Made by a program: the position numbers and the translations under genes. Below are positions 9,926 through 17,698 of a DNA stretch of 34,679 nt, in pieces. The stretch's first letter is position 1; every line of letters begins with the position of its first letter. The stretch comes from Calditrichaceae bacterium. Its GTDB lineage: Bacteria; Calditrichota; Calditrichia; Calditrichales; Calditrichaceae. Below the pieces are notes generated by a model. It worked only from the letters and a program-made list of their open reading frames with translations. It made no database searches and was not told where the DNA came from. The stretch covers positions 1-34,679 of the forward strand of contig JAFGKZ010000282.1 in the NCBI GenBank assembly GCA_016928315.1. The letters run 5' to 3'.

Positions 9926-9952
9926 ATTGTACACTCTTTTTTATATAAAAGT

Positions 9953-10024
9953 TTAGTTTCTGGTTAACATCAGAACACGCGCCGAACGGTCCGTATAACC
10001 AACCGCAACATCCATATTGTTATA
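9953..10024 (-). pseudogene. C-terminal remnant of a paralogue of the neighbouring lipoprotein
   Basis: On the minus strand this stretch encodes YNNMDVAVGYTDRSARVLML followed by TRN and a stop. It aligns with the last residues of the lipoprotein gene at 8669-9925 (NLVIAVGYTSRSARLIML, TRNN); 15 of 21 aligned residues are identical. A TAA stop lies directly upstream in the same frame, and no further similarity to the lipoprotein is visible beyond it. It is the 3' scrap of a lost tandem duplicate. Confidence 0.8.
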
Positions 10025-10305
10025 TTAATCCGGAGCGTTAGGCGTTTGTTCAAATATACCGGATTACCTGAACAAAATCACTGCCTTTCACCGGCGATGT
10101 TATACTATCTCAACCTCGCTTCATTTATTCCGGTTTACCGCCTGCCAAATAATCTATAAAAAAAATATAATTGTTGATATGATTAAGTCTTTTACTGCAT
10201 TACCTGTGAGTCAGATCTTGTTGAATTTTAAAGACTTATTGAAATATTTTAATAACAAATAACGTGCCAGACAAGGGTAAATTTTGTAATAGCCGTATAA
10301 ACAAC

Positions 10306-10326
10306 AGGTTAGGTTAGGTTAGGTTA
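10306..10326. repeat. Pentanucleotide tandem repeat (AGGTT)4
   Basis: Four perfect AGGTT units plus one base occur in a non-coding spacer. Five is not a multiple of three, but no reading frame crosses it, so any copy-number slippage would affect spacing rather than a protein. Confidence 0.9.
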
Positions 10327-10352
10327 GATATGCGGAAGGATCGTTCACAAAG

Positions 10353-10370
10353 TGAGAACAATTGTTCACA
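10353..10370. promoter_or_regulatory. Operator-like palindrome
   Basis: TGAGAACAATTGTTCACA is an 18-bp near-palindrome with a perfect 12-bp core GAACAATTGTTC. A further GTTCAC half lies just to the left at 10343-10348. The form suits a dimeric regulator, but which gene it controls is unclear; the nearest minus-strand start is over 400 bases away, behind the paralogue remnant. Confidence 0.4.
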
Positions 10371-10469
10371 GGTGTAAACTTTTAATCACATTAATATTAG
10401 GAGATAAAGCGCATGTATGCAGATTGCATTTTACACTAATTCTATCAGTTTAAATCTGAACACATAAAA

Positions 10470-10522
10470 AATCCGCCTTTCAGTCGGTAGACTGATCCGC
10501 ACGCCGGCGTGATCGGCGGATT
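10470..10522 (-). terminator. 53-bp three-way-junction repeat, copy 2 (inverted core); terminator of the repeat protein gene
   Basis: The outer arms AATCCGCC (10470-10477) and GGCGGATT (10515-10522) pair perfectly. Inside are TCAGTC-GGTA-GACTGA and the self-complementary CACGCCGGCGTG. On the minus strand it lies 5 bases after the stop of the 1370-residue gene and runs into TTTTTTATG. The core is in the opposite orientation to copy 1 relative to the U-tract, and the third pair of the outer stem changes from C-G to T-A, a compensatory change. Confidence 0.75.
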
Positions 10523-10527
10523 ATATA

Positions 10528-13500
10528 TTATTGAGTTCCTGAGGTATCAGCCGGCGCTTCAACCGGTTCGGGTACCGGCTTCGCTTTGACCGTTATTGTA
10601 CAGCGTGTACTGGCTTCATCGGTACCGTCGCTCACTTTTACCACCAGGGCATATTCGCCAACCTGGTCATCGGACGGCGTCCAGCTGAATTGCCCGCTGT
10701 TCCCGTCAAAATCAGCGCCTGAAGGCAAATTGCCGCATTCAAAGGTCAGATCATCACCATCGGGATCACTGCCGCTAAACGAAACCTGGACCGCGCTGCC
10801 GACCTCGACCGTTTCAGAAGTTGAGCCGCTTATTTTTGGTGCACGATTCACATTGTTCACTTTTATTTCCGCTGTCTGGGAAACCGTTTCTTTACCGTCG
10901 CTCAATTTAAATGTTACGGAATAATCACCAGCCTGGGTAAATGTCGGTTTCCATGTGAATTCACCGGAGCTGCTGTTCAGGCTTGTACCTGAAGGTAAAT
11001 TATCCGCACTGTAAGTCAGCGTGTTATCCGTATCCTCATCACTGCCGACAAGATTTATTTTTAATTCCTCATTCTCATTTACCTGAGCATCAGCCACGGC
11101 ATTCAATACCGGTGCACGATTCACGTCCGTAACTGTAATAACAGCGCTATGCTCTGCAGACAGTCCGGCCGGATCGTTAACTTTGAAATTTAACGTAAAT
11201 TCGCCGGCTTGAGTGAAATTCGGCGTCCAGGCAAACTCGCCACTCTGGGCATTCAGGGTTGCGCCTGCCGGTAAATTGGAACAGGCATAAACCAGTTTGC
11301 CTTCATCTTCTTTGTCCGGGTCCGTTCCGCTTAGGGTAAAAGAGATAACTGCATTTTCAGCGCCGCCGGCTGCAGGAACAGCTGCTAATTCCGGCGTACG
11401 GTTGACATGATTTACTTTTAGATTAAATGTTTTCGAATCGCTTAAACCTTCCGAATCATTGAGATTTACAGTTATTCCCGTATAATCTCCGGACTGATCG
11501 AACGTCGGTGTCCAGTTGAATTGAGCGGAGGCAGCGTCAAATTTTGCGCCATCCGGCAGGTTCTCAGCTGTAATTACCAGCTTACCTTCATCCTCCTTAT
11601 CAGGATCCGAATATTCAACTTTCAGACTCCAGGGCTGATTTTCATCCACTACCTGATCGGTAATAGCTGTAATCACCGGCGGACGATTGACATGATTTAC
11701 AGTTATGGTCATTGGTTGAGAGACGGTAAAAGCGCCATCCGTTGCACTGAAACTAATAGTATATGATCCGGATTGATCATAAGTCGGCATCCAGTTAAAA
11801 GTCAGCGCTGTGGCGTCAAATACGGCGCCTTCCGGCAGATCAGCCGCCTGATAGGTAATTTTACCTTCATCTTCTTCATCGGGATCGGTTGCAGGAATCA
11901 GATTATAGGCCAGGGCCGTATTTTCATCTACAGCCTGAGCTGCCTGTTCGGGCAGAATCGGCGTACGATTTACATGGTTGACTGTAATTTCTGCCGTTTT
12001 CTGATCCGTTAAACCGCCCGGGTCCTTGTTCATGAATACCACCTGGTAACTGCCGGATTGTTCAAAAGTCGGCGTCCAGCTAAACTTATCAGCTGTGGAG
12101 TCAAATACTGCGCCATCAGGCAATCCCTGCGCCTGAATAGACCATTTACCTTTATCTTCCGCATCCGGATCAGAACCGGACAGATCAAATGTCAGTAATG
12201 CATTTTCATCAACACTTTGGGCTGTAACAACATCCATTACCGGCGGACGGTTAACATGGTTAACTGTAATTGTAGTTGATTTAGTATCGCTCAACCGGCC
12301 GTCGCTTACGGTAAAGGAAACCGGGTAGGAACCGGATTGATCATAAGTTGGGGTCCAGGTGACATTGGTTCCATTTAAAGCTGCCCCTTCCGGTAAACCT
12401 TTTGCAGTATAAACCAGTTTGCCTTCATCCTCAACATCAAGATCACTTCCAACTAAAGTAAAAGCAAGATTTGCATTTTCATCCACCGTCTGTGGAGGTA
12501 TTTCTGCTAATACCGGCGGACGGTTGACATGCGCAGCAGTAATAGTAATTGATTGCGATGCGGTTAAGCCGGAAGGGTCCACAACGGTAAAGGAAATATT
12601 TTCATAAGTACCGGATTGTTCATATGTTGGCGCCCATTTAAAAAGGAGAGAATCTGCCTTAAACACGGCGCCTTCCGGTAAATTGGATGCCGTATAAACC
12701 AGTTTACCTTCATCCTCTATATCAGGATCGCTCCCGCTTATATTAAATTTTAGTAATTTATTTTCATCCACCTGGGCATCAACAATAGCATCCAGAACCG
12801 GCGGACGATTTACATGATTTACAGTCACGTTAAAAGTTATCGAATCGCTCAAGGCGCCAGCTTTGAAAATAAAGAGTAATGAGGCATACGCACCACTTTG
12901 ATCATAGGTTGGCGTCCAGCTTAGCGTGGCTGTCTGCGGATCGAAGCCGGCACCTTTTGGTAAATTTTGTGCATGATAGCTCAAAGCATTTTGATCTTCC
13001 ATATCCGGATCACTGCCGCTCAATGTAACGGTTAAAAGTTCATTTTCATTGACTATCTGATTGGCAACCGGTTCCAATACCGGTTTCCGGTCGATATGGT
13101 TCACAGTTAAAACCGAAGCATCACGATAGACGCCCCCTGCAGGGTCCATAATGGCAAAATCCACGGTATAGACGCCGGATTGTTCATAGGTCGGTGTCCA
13201 TGCAAACACACGCGTTTGTGGATTAAATTGAGCGCCATCAGGCAAACCTTGTGCATCATAAGTTAATCTGCCTTTGTCCTCGATATCCGGGTCGCTGCCC
13301 TCCGGTATCGTAAACGTGAGCAATTTATCTTCATCAATCACATAATCTTCAACATCGGGTAATTCGGGATTACGATTGACATGAGTAACGGTAATCTCAA
13401 ATTCGGTTGAGGTACTCAATTTGCTGTCCGTTTTTTCGATCACAGTAATATTTACTTTTGGATAGCGTCCGGACTGTTCGTAATTTGGTATCCAGGTTAA

Positions 13501-14640
13501 TTCGCCGGATGAAGAATCAAATACAGCTCCTTCCGGTAGATTCTTTATAGTAAAATAAATTTCATCGCCATCCGGATCGTAGGCATCCGGAACAATTAAC
13601 AGTTCACTATTCTCTTCCACTATCTGATCGTTAACCCGTGCTATTACAGGTTCGAAATTTTGCCGCACAATGAGCGTTTGATCATCCGCAGCGGTATATA
13701 CATATACATCCTCTTTAATAGCATAATAAATTTTGCTTTTTGCCAAATATTCACCGGCTTTAACCGGATTTCTTGGATTGGTAACATCGACTATTTCCAG
13801 TTTTTTACCCAATTCATTAGCCATAAACAGGGTATTACGAGTCTTTGATGCATGGTAAACATAACCATCCACCGGCACTTTTGTCACCAGAGACGGCACT
13901 TCCGGACTTGAAACATCCAATATCCATAGTCCGTCTGGTCCATTGGCCACATAAGCCAGGTTTTCTTCAACCTGAATTGTTTTGGCATTTTTCATTCCCA
14001 AAAACTGACCGCGTTTGACAGGCGATCCGGGATTGGATACATCTATAATTACCACACCGGCAGTTTTATCAGCTACATATAAATCGGTACCATAAAGAAA
14101 TAAGCCCCATGCCCAGCCATTCGTATCCAAAGAACCGGATAATCTTGGACGATCCGGCTGCCGGATATTATAAATCGATATACCCTGCGGGCCTTCTGCT
14201 ATATAAACATTTGGGAATTGTGCAATCACCCAAAAGGCCTGTTGGGTAGGCGGGATTATTTTAGACACAAGCCTGATATTTTTCGGATCGGCAATATTCA
14301 GGATATAAACGCCTTCAATTTCTACAGACAAAAAAGCATAATTGCCATCGACATAAACGTTTCTGGTGCGCTTCGTTAATTCATATTTACCAATCTCTTT
14401 TGGATTTTTTGGATCGGATACATCGAGCACCTGCAGCCCTGCCCAGGTATTGGCAACATACAGCTTGTTCCCCTGAAGGAAAAGATTTTGGATTCCATCC
14501 TTAACCGGTTCTCCGGAAATAAGCGTTTGCGGACTAACGGAACTTATAAACTCTGCGCTTGCTTTTTGCGCATTTGCAGAAGTAACTGGAAACAACAGGA
14601 AAGCAATCACAAGGATATATAAGAGAGCTTTACCATTCAT
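10528..14640 (-). CDS. Exported LVIVD-propeller protein with 11 Ig/cadherin-like repeats
   Basis: 1370 residues, ATG at 14640 with AGGAG upstream. Signal peptide 1-24 (ends TSANAQ). Residues about 45-330 hold six or seven LVIVD-type blades, such as AGLQVLDVSDPKNP, GVVIIDVSNPGSP and GLWILDVSSPEVP. From about 335 to 1350 follow eleven repeats of about 92 residues of the putative-Ig (He_PIG/cadherin-like) type, each with VDEN near the start, a GSDPD acidic site, LPEGA, WTPTYDQSG and a closing VNRPP. Repeats 2-9 carry an ED-x-GK insertion after the acidic site (exact EDEGK in repeats 4, 5, 7, 8 and 9), absent in 1, 10 and 11. Such domains usually bind calcium and act as stalks or adhesins. The C-terminus is a Pro/Glu-rich stretch with no sorting domain, so how it stays at the surface is unclear. 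Confidence 0.87.
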   Translation of the reverse strand: MNGKALLYILVIAFLLFPVTSANAQKASAEFISSVSPQTLISGEPVKDGIQNLFLQGNKLYVANTWAGLQVLDVSDPKNPKEIGKYELTKRTRNVYVDGNYAFLSVEIEGVYILNIADPKNIRLVSKIIPPTQQAFWVIAQFPNVYIAEGPQGISIYNIRQPDRPRLSGSLDTNGWAWGLFLYGTDLYVADKTAGVVIIDVSNPGSPVKRGQFLGMKNAKTIQVEENLAYVANGPDGLWILDVSSPEVPSLVTKVPVDGYVYHASKTRNTLFMANELGKKLEIVDVTNPRNPVKAGEYLAKSKIYYAIKEDVYVYTAADDQTLIVRQNFEPVIARVNDQIVEENSELLIVPDAYDPDGDEIYFTIKNLPEGAVFDSSSGELTWIPNYEQSGRYPKVNITVIEKTDSKLSTSTEFEITVTHVNRNPELPDVEDYVIDEDKLLTFTIPEGSDPDIEDKGRLTYDAQGLPDGAQFNPQTRVFAWTPTYEQSGVYTVDFAIMDPAGGVYRDASVLTVNHIDRKPVLEPVANQIVNENELLTVTLSGSDPDMEDQNALSYHAQNLPKGAGFDPQTATLSWTPTYDQSGAYASLLFIFKAGALSDSITFNVTVNHVNRPPVLDAIVDAQVDENKLLKFNISGSDPDIEDEGKLVYTASNLPEGAVFKADSLLFKWAPTYEQSGTYENISFTVVDPSGLTASQSITITAAHVNRPPVLAEIPPQTVDENANLAFTLVGSDLDVEDEGKLVYTAKGLPEGAALNGTNVTWTPTYDQSGSYPVSFTVSDGRLSDTKSTTITVNHVNRPPVMDVVTAQSVDENALLTFDLSGSDPDAEDKGKWSIQAQGLPDGAVFDSTADKFSWTPTFEQSGSYQVVFMNKDPGGLTDQKTAEITVNHVNRTPILPEQAAQAVDENTALAYNLIPATDPDEEDEGKITYQAADLPEGAVFDATALTFNWMPTYDQSGSYTISFSATDGAFTVSQPMTITVNHVNRPPVITAITDQVVDENQPWSLKVEYSDPDKEDEGKLVITAENLPDGAKFDAASAQFNWTPTFDQSGDYTGITVNLNDSEGLSDSKTFNLKVNHVNRTPELAAVPAAGGAENAVISFTLSGTDPDKEDEGKLVYACSNLPAGATLNAQSGEFAWTPNFTQAGEFTLNFKVNDPAGLSAEHSAVITVTDVNRAPVLNAVADAQVNENEELKINLVGSDEDTDNTLTYSADNLPSGTSLNSSSGEFTWKPTFTQAGDYSVTFKLSDGKETVSQTAEIKVNNVNRAPKISGSTSETVEVGSAVQVSFSGSDPDGDDLTFECGNLPSGADFDGNSGQFSWTPSDDQVGEYALVVKVSDGTDEASTRCTITVKAKPVPEPVEAPADTSGTQ

Positions 14641-14699
14641 GCTGTGCTCCTATTTATGAGATAAGTGTATATTTTCATGAGGATAAAACTTAATGATTT

Positions 14700-14728
14700 A
14701 ATTTAACTTAGCCCCTTTTGAAAATCAA
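14700..14728 (-). promoter_or_regulatory. Candidate promoter of the repeat protein gene
   Basis: On the minus strand TTGATT (14723-14728) and TAAATT (14700-14705) are 17 bases apart, about 60 bases upstream of the ATG at 14640. It matches a sigma-70-type layout at 4 of 6 bases in each box. The 249-bp spacer to the divergent gene at 14890 is AT-rich. Confidence 0.4.
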
Positions 14729-14889
14729 GAAACTTTAAACAAGTTAGTACTTCGCTATATTGATTTCATATCGACGCTATTACTATCGACTTTAATGCTA
14801 AAAAGCTGAAAGCATTTCCTTAAATATTTAATTGAATTTTAAAGTTATTGCTTCTATTTTATTCCCATGTTATTGGTTGGGATTTAATT

Positions 14890-16845
14890 ATGTCAAAATT
14901 GTCCGGTTTAAATTTATGCGCTCACCTTGATTCATTATTTTCATTAACTAATCGTGATTCAATTTATGGATATCCAGCCCGAAAAATCTACCATGGGTAC
15001 CCGGGATACGACTTTTCTGTAAATCTTTTTGGAAAAACTGCCGGCACGCCTATGGGACCGGCAGCCGGTCCGCATACACAATTGGCCCAAAATATTTTAC
15101 TAGCCTATCTTGCCGGTTCACGCATTATAGAATTGAAAACAATACAAATTTTAGACCAGTTGGCTATATCCCGTCCCTGTATCGATATGCGTAATATCGG
15201 ATTTAATATCGAATGGTCACAGGAATTATCGCTGGAAGAATCGTATCGGGAATATCTTCATGCCTGGATTATGCTTCATTGCATCAAAGAGAAAAAATGG
15301 TTTGGCGAAATTGATATTCCTTTTTTTTATGATTTTATTTTCGATATCTCGGTAGGTTATGACCTGAAGGGTATCCAATCGGATAACGTGCAATCGTGGT
15401 TAAATAAAATTAAAAATGCAGAAGACTATATTTCAGAAGCGCTTGATGATCTACCTGCTAAATACAATTCATTAAAGAGGATAAAAATCCCTTCAGCTAT
15501 ATCCGATTCCGTTACCCTGTCAACTTTTCATGGCTGTCCTGCGGATGAAATTGAAAAGATTGCCAATCATTTAATAAAAGAAAATGATTTTAATGTTGTG
15601 ATTAAATTAAATCCAACATTACTAGGCTATGAATATGTACAGGAATTACTCATAAATAAACTGGGCTATCGAAAGATACAGTTGGATAAATCAGCCTTCA
15701 ACAGTGATTTATCTCTGGACAACGCCGTGAAAATGATATGCCGTTTAAAACCTGTCGCTAAAAACTATAACAGACAGATCGGCGTAAAATTTACAAACAC
15801 ATTGGTTGTAAAAAATAATGAAAATATTTTTGATGAACCGGTGCGTTATCTGTCCGGAGCGCCGCTTTATGTAATTGCCATGCATATCATGCTGCATTTC
15901 AGAGAAAAAGCGGGCTGGGATTTACCGGTCTCCTTTTCAGGGGGAATTGATAAACAGAACTTTGCTGATACGGTAAGCTGTAATATGGCGCCTGTTACGG
16001 CATGCACGGATATTCTAAAGAAAGGCGGCTATACCCGGTTTACCAAGTATCTGGAAAGTCTAAAAACAGAAATGGACAAATTTCAGGCTAAATCATTAAA
16101 ACAATACATTACACTTAGGGCTGGTATCAATCAAAAAAAATCTGCCTGGAAAGCGGATCGGATAAATGCAACAACTCTTATCAGAAACATTGATGAAGAC
16201 ACTCGTTATTCCTGGAATGAAAATAAGACTATCCCAAAAACTGTTCGGTCAAAATTGAATGTTTTTGACTGTATCAATTGCGATATTTGTATTCCAGTTT
16301 GCCCGAATGCCGCTAATTTCTCTTTTACAGTTAATACAGAAACTGAGTTTTATTCAGATTATCAATTTAAAAATGGTTCTTTTTCTCCAATAACTGATAA
16401 GACTTGCTTAATTGAAAAAAATCAGCAAATAGGCAATATAGCAGAATTTTGCAACGATTGTGGTAACTGCGAAACTTTTTGTCCCGAAATTGGAGCGCCG
16501 TATAAAATAAAACCGAAATTCTATATTTATTCTAAAAATATTAACTCAGCCGATACCATAAACGGTTTTCATTTTGAATCACCCTGCTCCATGCTTGCGA
16601 GGATAAACGGAATTACAACTAAATTGGAATACAATGCTGACCAAAGATCTTATATTTGGAAAACCGGACAAATAACTATGTGCATGTCAGAAAAAAATGA
16701 GTTGATACAACATGTTAGTATTCAAAAGATTGACGAAGGAATTATTATTAAAATGGAACCTTATATCATCTCAAAAATTATTTTAAAAAATTTTATCAAG
16801 CATATGGATTATTTTCCGAATTATTTATATCAATCAATCGAATAA
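14890..16845 (+). CDS. YgfK-like iron-sulfur protein lacking the flavin/NADPH reductase module
   Basis: 651 residues from the ATG at 14890; a longer TTG start at 14848 adds a hydrophobic stretch absent from the family. Residues about 1-430 match the N-terminal TIM-barrel half of YgfK (putative selenate reductase subunit, related to dihydropyrimidine dehydrogenase and glutamate synthase): GPAAGPHTQLAQNI, ELKTIQILDQL, TLSTFHGCP, KLNPTLLGYEYV, VSFSGG, KKGGYTRF. The C-terminal part matches the YgfK end, with two 4Fe-4S motifs, CINCDICIPVCPN and CNDCGNCETFCPE. E. coli YgfK is about 1030 residues; the central GltD-like Fe-S/FAD/NADPH block of about 400 residues is missing, with no frameshift at the join. 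It should therefore need a separate electron donor. The reaction is unknown. Confidence 0.85.
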   Translation: MSKLSGLNLCAHLDSLFSLTNRDSIYGYPARKIYHGYPGYDFSVNLFGKTAGTPMGPAAGPHTQLAQNILLAYLAGSRIIELKTIQILDQLAISRPCIDMRNIGFNIEWSQELSLEESYREYLHAWIMLHCIKEKKWFGEIDIPFFYDFIFDISVGYDLKGIQSDNVQSWLNKIKNAEDYISEALDDLPAKYNSLKRIKIPSAISDSVTLSTFHGCPADEIEKIANHLIKENDFNVVIKLNPTLLGYEYVQELLINKLGYRKIQLDKSAFNSDLSLDNAVKMICRLKPVAKNYNRQIGVKFTNTLVVKNNENIFDEPVRYLSGAPLYVIAMHIMLHFREKAGWDLPVSFSGGIDKQNFADTVSCNMAPVTACTDILKKGGYTRFTKYLESLKTEMDKFQAKSLKQYITLRAGINQKKSAWKADRINATTLIRNIDEDTRYSWNENKTIPKTVRSKLNVFDCINCDICIPVCPNAANFSFTVNTETEFYSDYQFKNGSFSPITDKTCLIEKNQQIGNIAEFCNDCGNCETFCPEIGAPYKIKPKFYIYSKNINSADTINGFHFESPCSMLARINGITTKLEYNADQRSYIWKTGQITMCMSEKNELIQHVSIQKIDEGIIIKMEPYIISKIILKNFIKHMDYFPNYLYQSIE

Positions 16846-16854
16846 AAAAATATT

Positions 16855-16886
16855 ACAAATATCTGTGAAATATTTGTCCATTTTTT
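16855..16886 (+). terminator. Intrinsic terminator of the YgfK-like gene
   Basis: ACAAATAT (16855-16862) pairs with ATATTTGT (16870-16877), loop 7 bases, followed by CCATTTTTT. It begins 10 bases after the stop codon. The stem is AT-rich and so of moderate strength. Confidence 0.65.
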
Positions 16887-16947
16887 AAAGGTTATGAGAA
16901 CTCAAATACTGTTTCGGCCGAAGATACAGGAAATTAATTATTAAAAA

Positions 16948-16975
16948 TTGTGGTCTGCAATTTGCATCATATTAA
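16948..16975 (+). promoter_or_regulatory. Candidate promoter of the AgmX/PglI-type gene
   Basis: TTGTGG and TATTAA are separated by 16 bases, about 30 bases before the ATG at 17006. The spacer contains the near-palindrome TGCAATTTGCA. Weak match. Confidence 0.25.
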
Positions 16976-17005
16976 AAGGAAATATTAATAAATATGGAGA
17001 ATACA

Positions 17006-17698
17006 ATGAGGTATTTAGTAAGTATAATGTTAGTGTCTGCATTTATGATAGCGCTGGTATCCGGCCAGAATGCACCCCAGGATACGCCAATAACTAATTT
17101 GAAAATATCCGGTAAAAAGATGTTATATATCGGTTTTGAAAAAACTACCACTGAAAATCAAAGGCTTTTGGTTTTAAATAGAATAACCGCCGCCAATATT
17201 GAAGAACTGAATTTTATGGATTATCCTTTATTTCGGATTGAATTCGACAACAACCAGGAAGGCCTTAAAGCGTTTGATGATGCTTCCGATAAATTGAAAA
17301 ATGAACCCGGTGTGAGATTTATATCCGATAAACAAACTTGGGATGAAGAAAATAGAAGTGTCAGCGTAAAACGCCAGGGTGAAATGAATATTCCAAAGGA
17401 AAAAACGTTACCTCAATCTTCCAAGGCATACTATCACAGCATTATTTTAAACCACATGCCTGGATTAAATCAATGTGTGGAAAAGCAGTATCCTATTGGG
17501 AAGCGGAAAAAGATTAAAGCACTCTATCAAATTGTGATTAATAAAAAGGGCGCCGTAGAACAGGTGCGTTTGCTGAGCAGCAATATAAAGCAGCCGGAAT
17601 TAAGAACCTGTCTGAAAAATAAAATATCAACCTGGCATGATTTCCCGCGCCGGCGGGAAGATGAAAATCTAACGGTAAAATTTAAATTCAGTTATTAA
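17006..17698 (+). CDS. Secreted protein with AgmX/PglI-type (TonB-like) C-terminal domain
   Basis: 230 residues. The ATG at 17006 is preferred over the one at 16994 because GGAG sits 6 bases upstream and the product then begins with a clean signal peptide (MRYLVSIMLVSAFMIALVSG). The C-terminal about 85 residues fit the AgmX/PglI C-terminal domain, a TonB-related fold: a conserved pair of cysteines (NQCVEK and LRTCLK) that may form a disulfide, VINKKGAVEQVRLLSS, and a terminal VKFKFSY strand. AgmX/PglI proteins occur in gliding-motility and envelope complexes of myxobacteria; a role here is inference only. The middle part (30-140) is not recognised. Its stop overlaps the stop of the convergent glycosyltransferase gene by 4 bases. 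Confidence 0.75.
   Translation: MRYLVSIMLVSAFMIALVSGQNAPQDTPITNLKISGKKMLYIGFEKTTTENQRLLVLNRITAANIEELNFMDYPLFRIEFDNNQEGLKAFDDASDKLKNEPGVRFISDKQTWDEENRSVSVKRQGEMNIPKEKTLPQSSKAYYHSIILNHMPGLNQCVEKQYPIGKRKKIKALYQIVINKKGAVEQVRLLSSNIKQPELRTCLKNKISTWHDFPRRREDENLTVKFKFSY
17642..17659 (-). terminator. Possible reciprocal hairpin for the minus-strand operon
   Basis: TTCCCGC and GCGGGAA flank a GCCG loop (7-bp perfect stem), 36 bases past the glycosyltransferase stop and inside the opposing gene (codons for DFPRRRE). There is no U-tract on either strand, so termination activity is uncertain. Confidence 0.3.

Larger units (their letters stand above)
10025..10527. other. 500-bp non-coding spacer with repeats and a palindrome
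   Basis: No gene is seen on either strand. From left to right it holds AT-rich sequence, four copies of AGGTT at 10306-10326, an operator-like palindrome at 10353-10370, and the second 53-bp junction repeat at 10470-10522. It is probably what remains of a deleted lipoprotein paralogue plus its control region. Confidence 0.7.

Noticed and set aside
10306-10326. Telomere-like or phage end repeat
   Set aside because: Only four short units and no flanking phage or linear-replicon genes.
3858-16966. Shared motif TGTGGTCT upstream of two genes (3859 and 16949)
   Set aside because: The match is about a dozen bases in AT-rich context, in opposite orientation to the genes; chance cannot be excluded.
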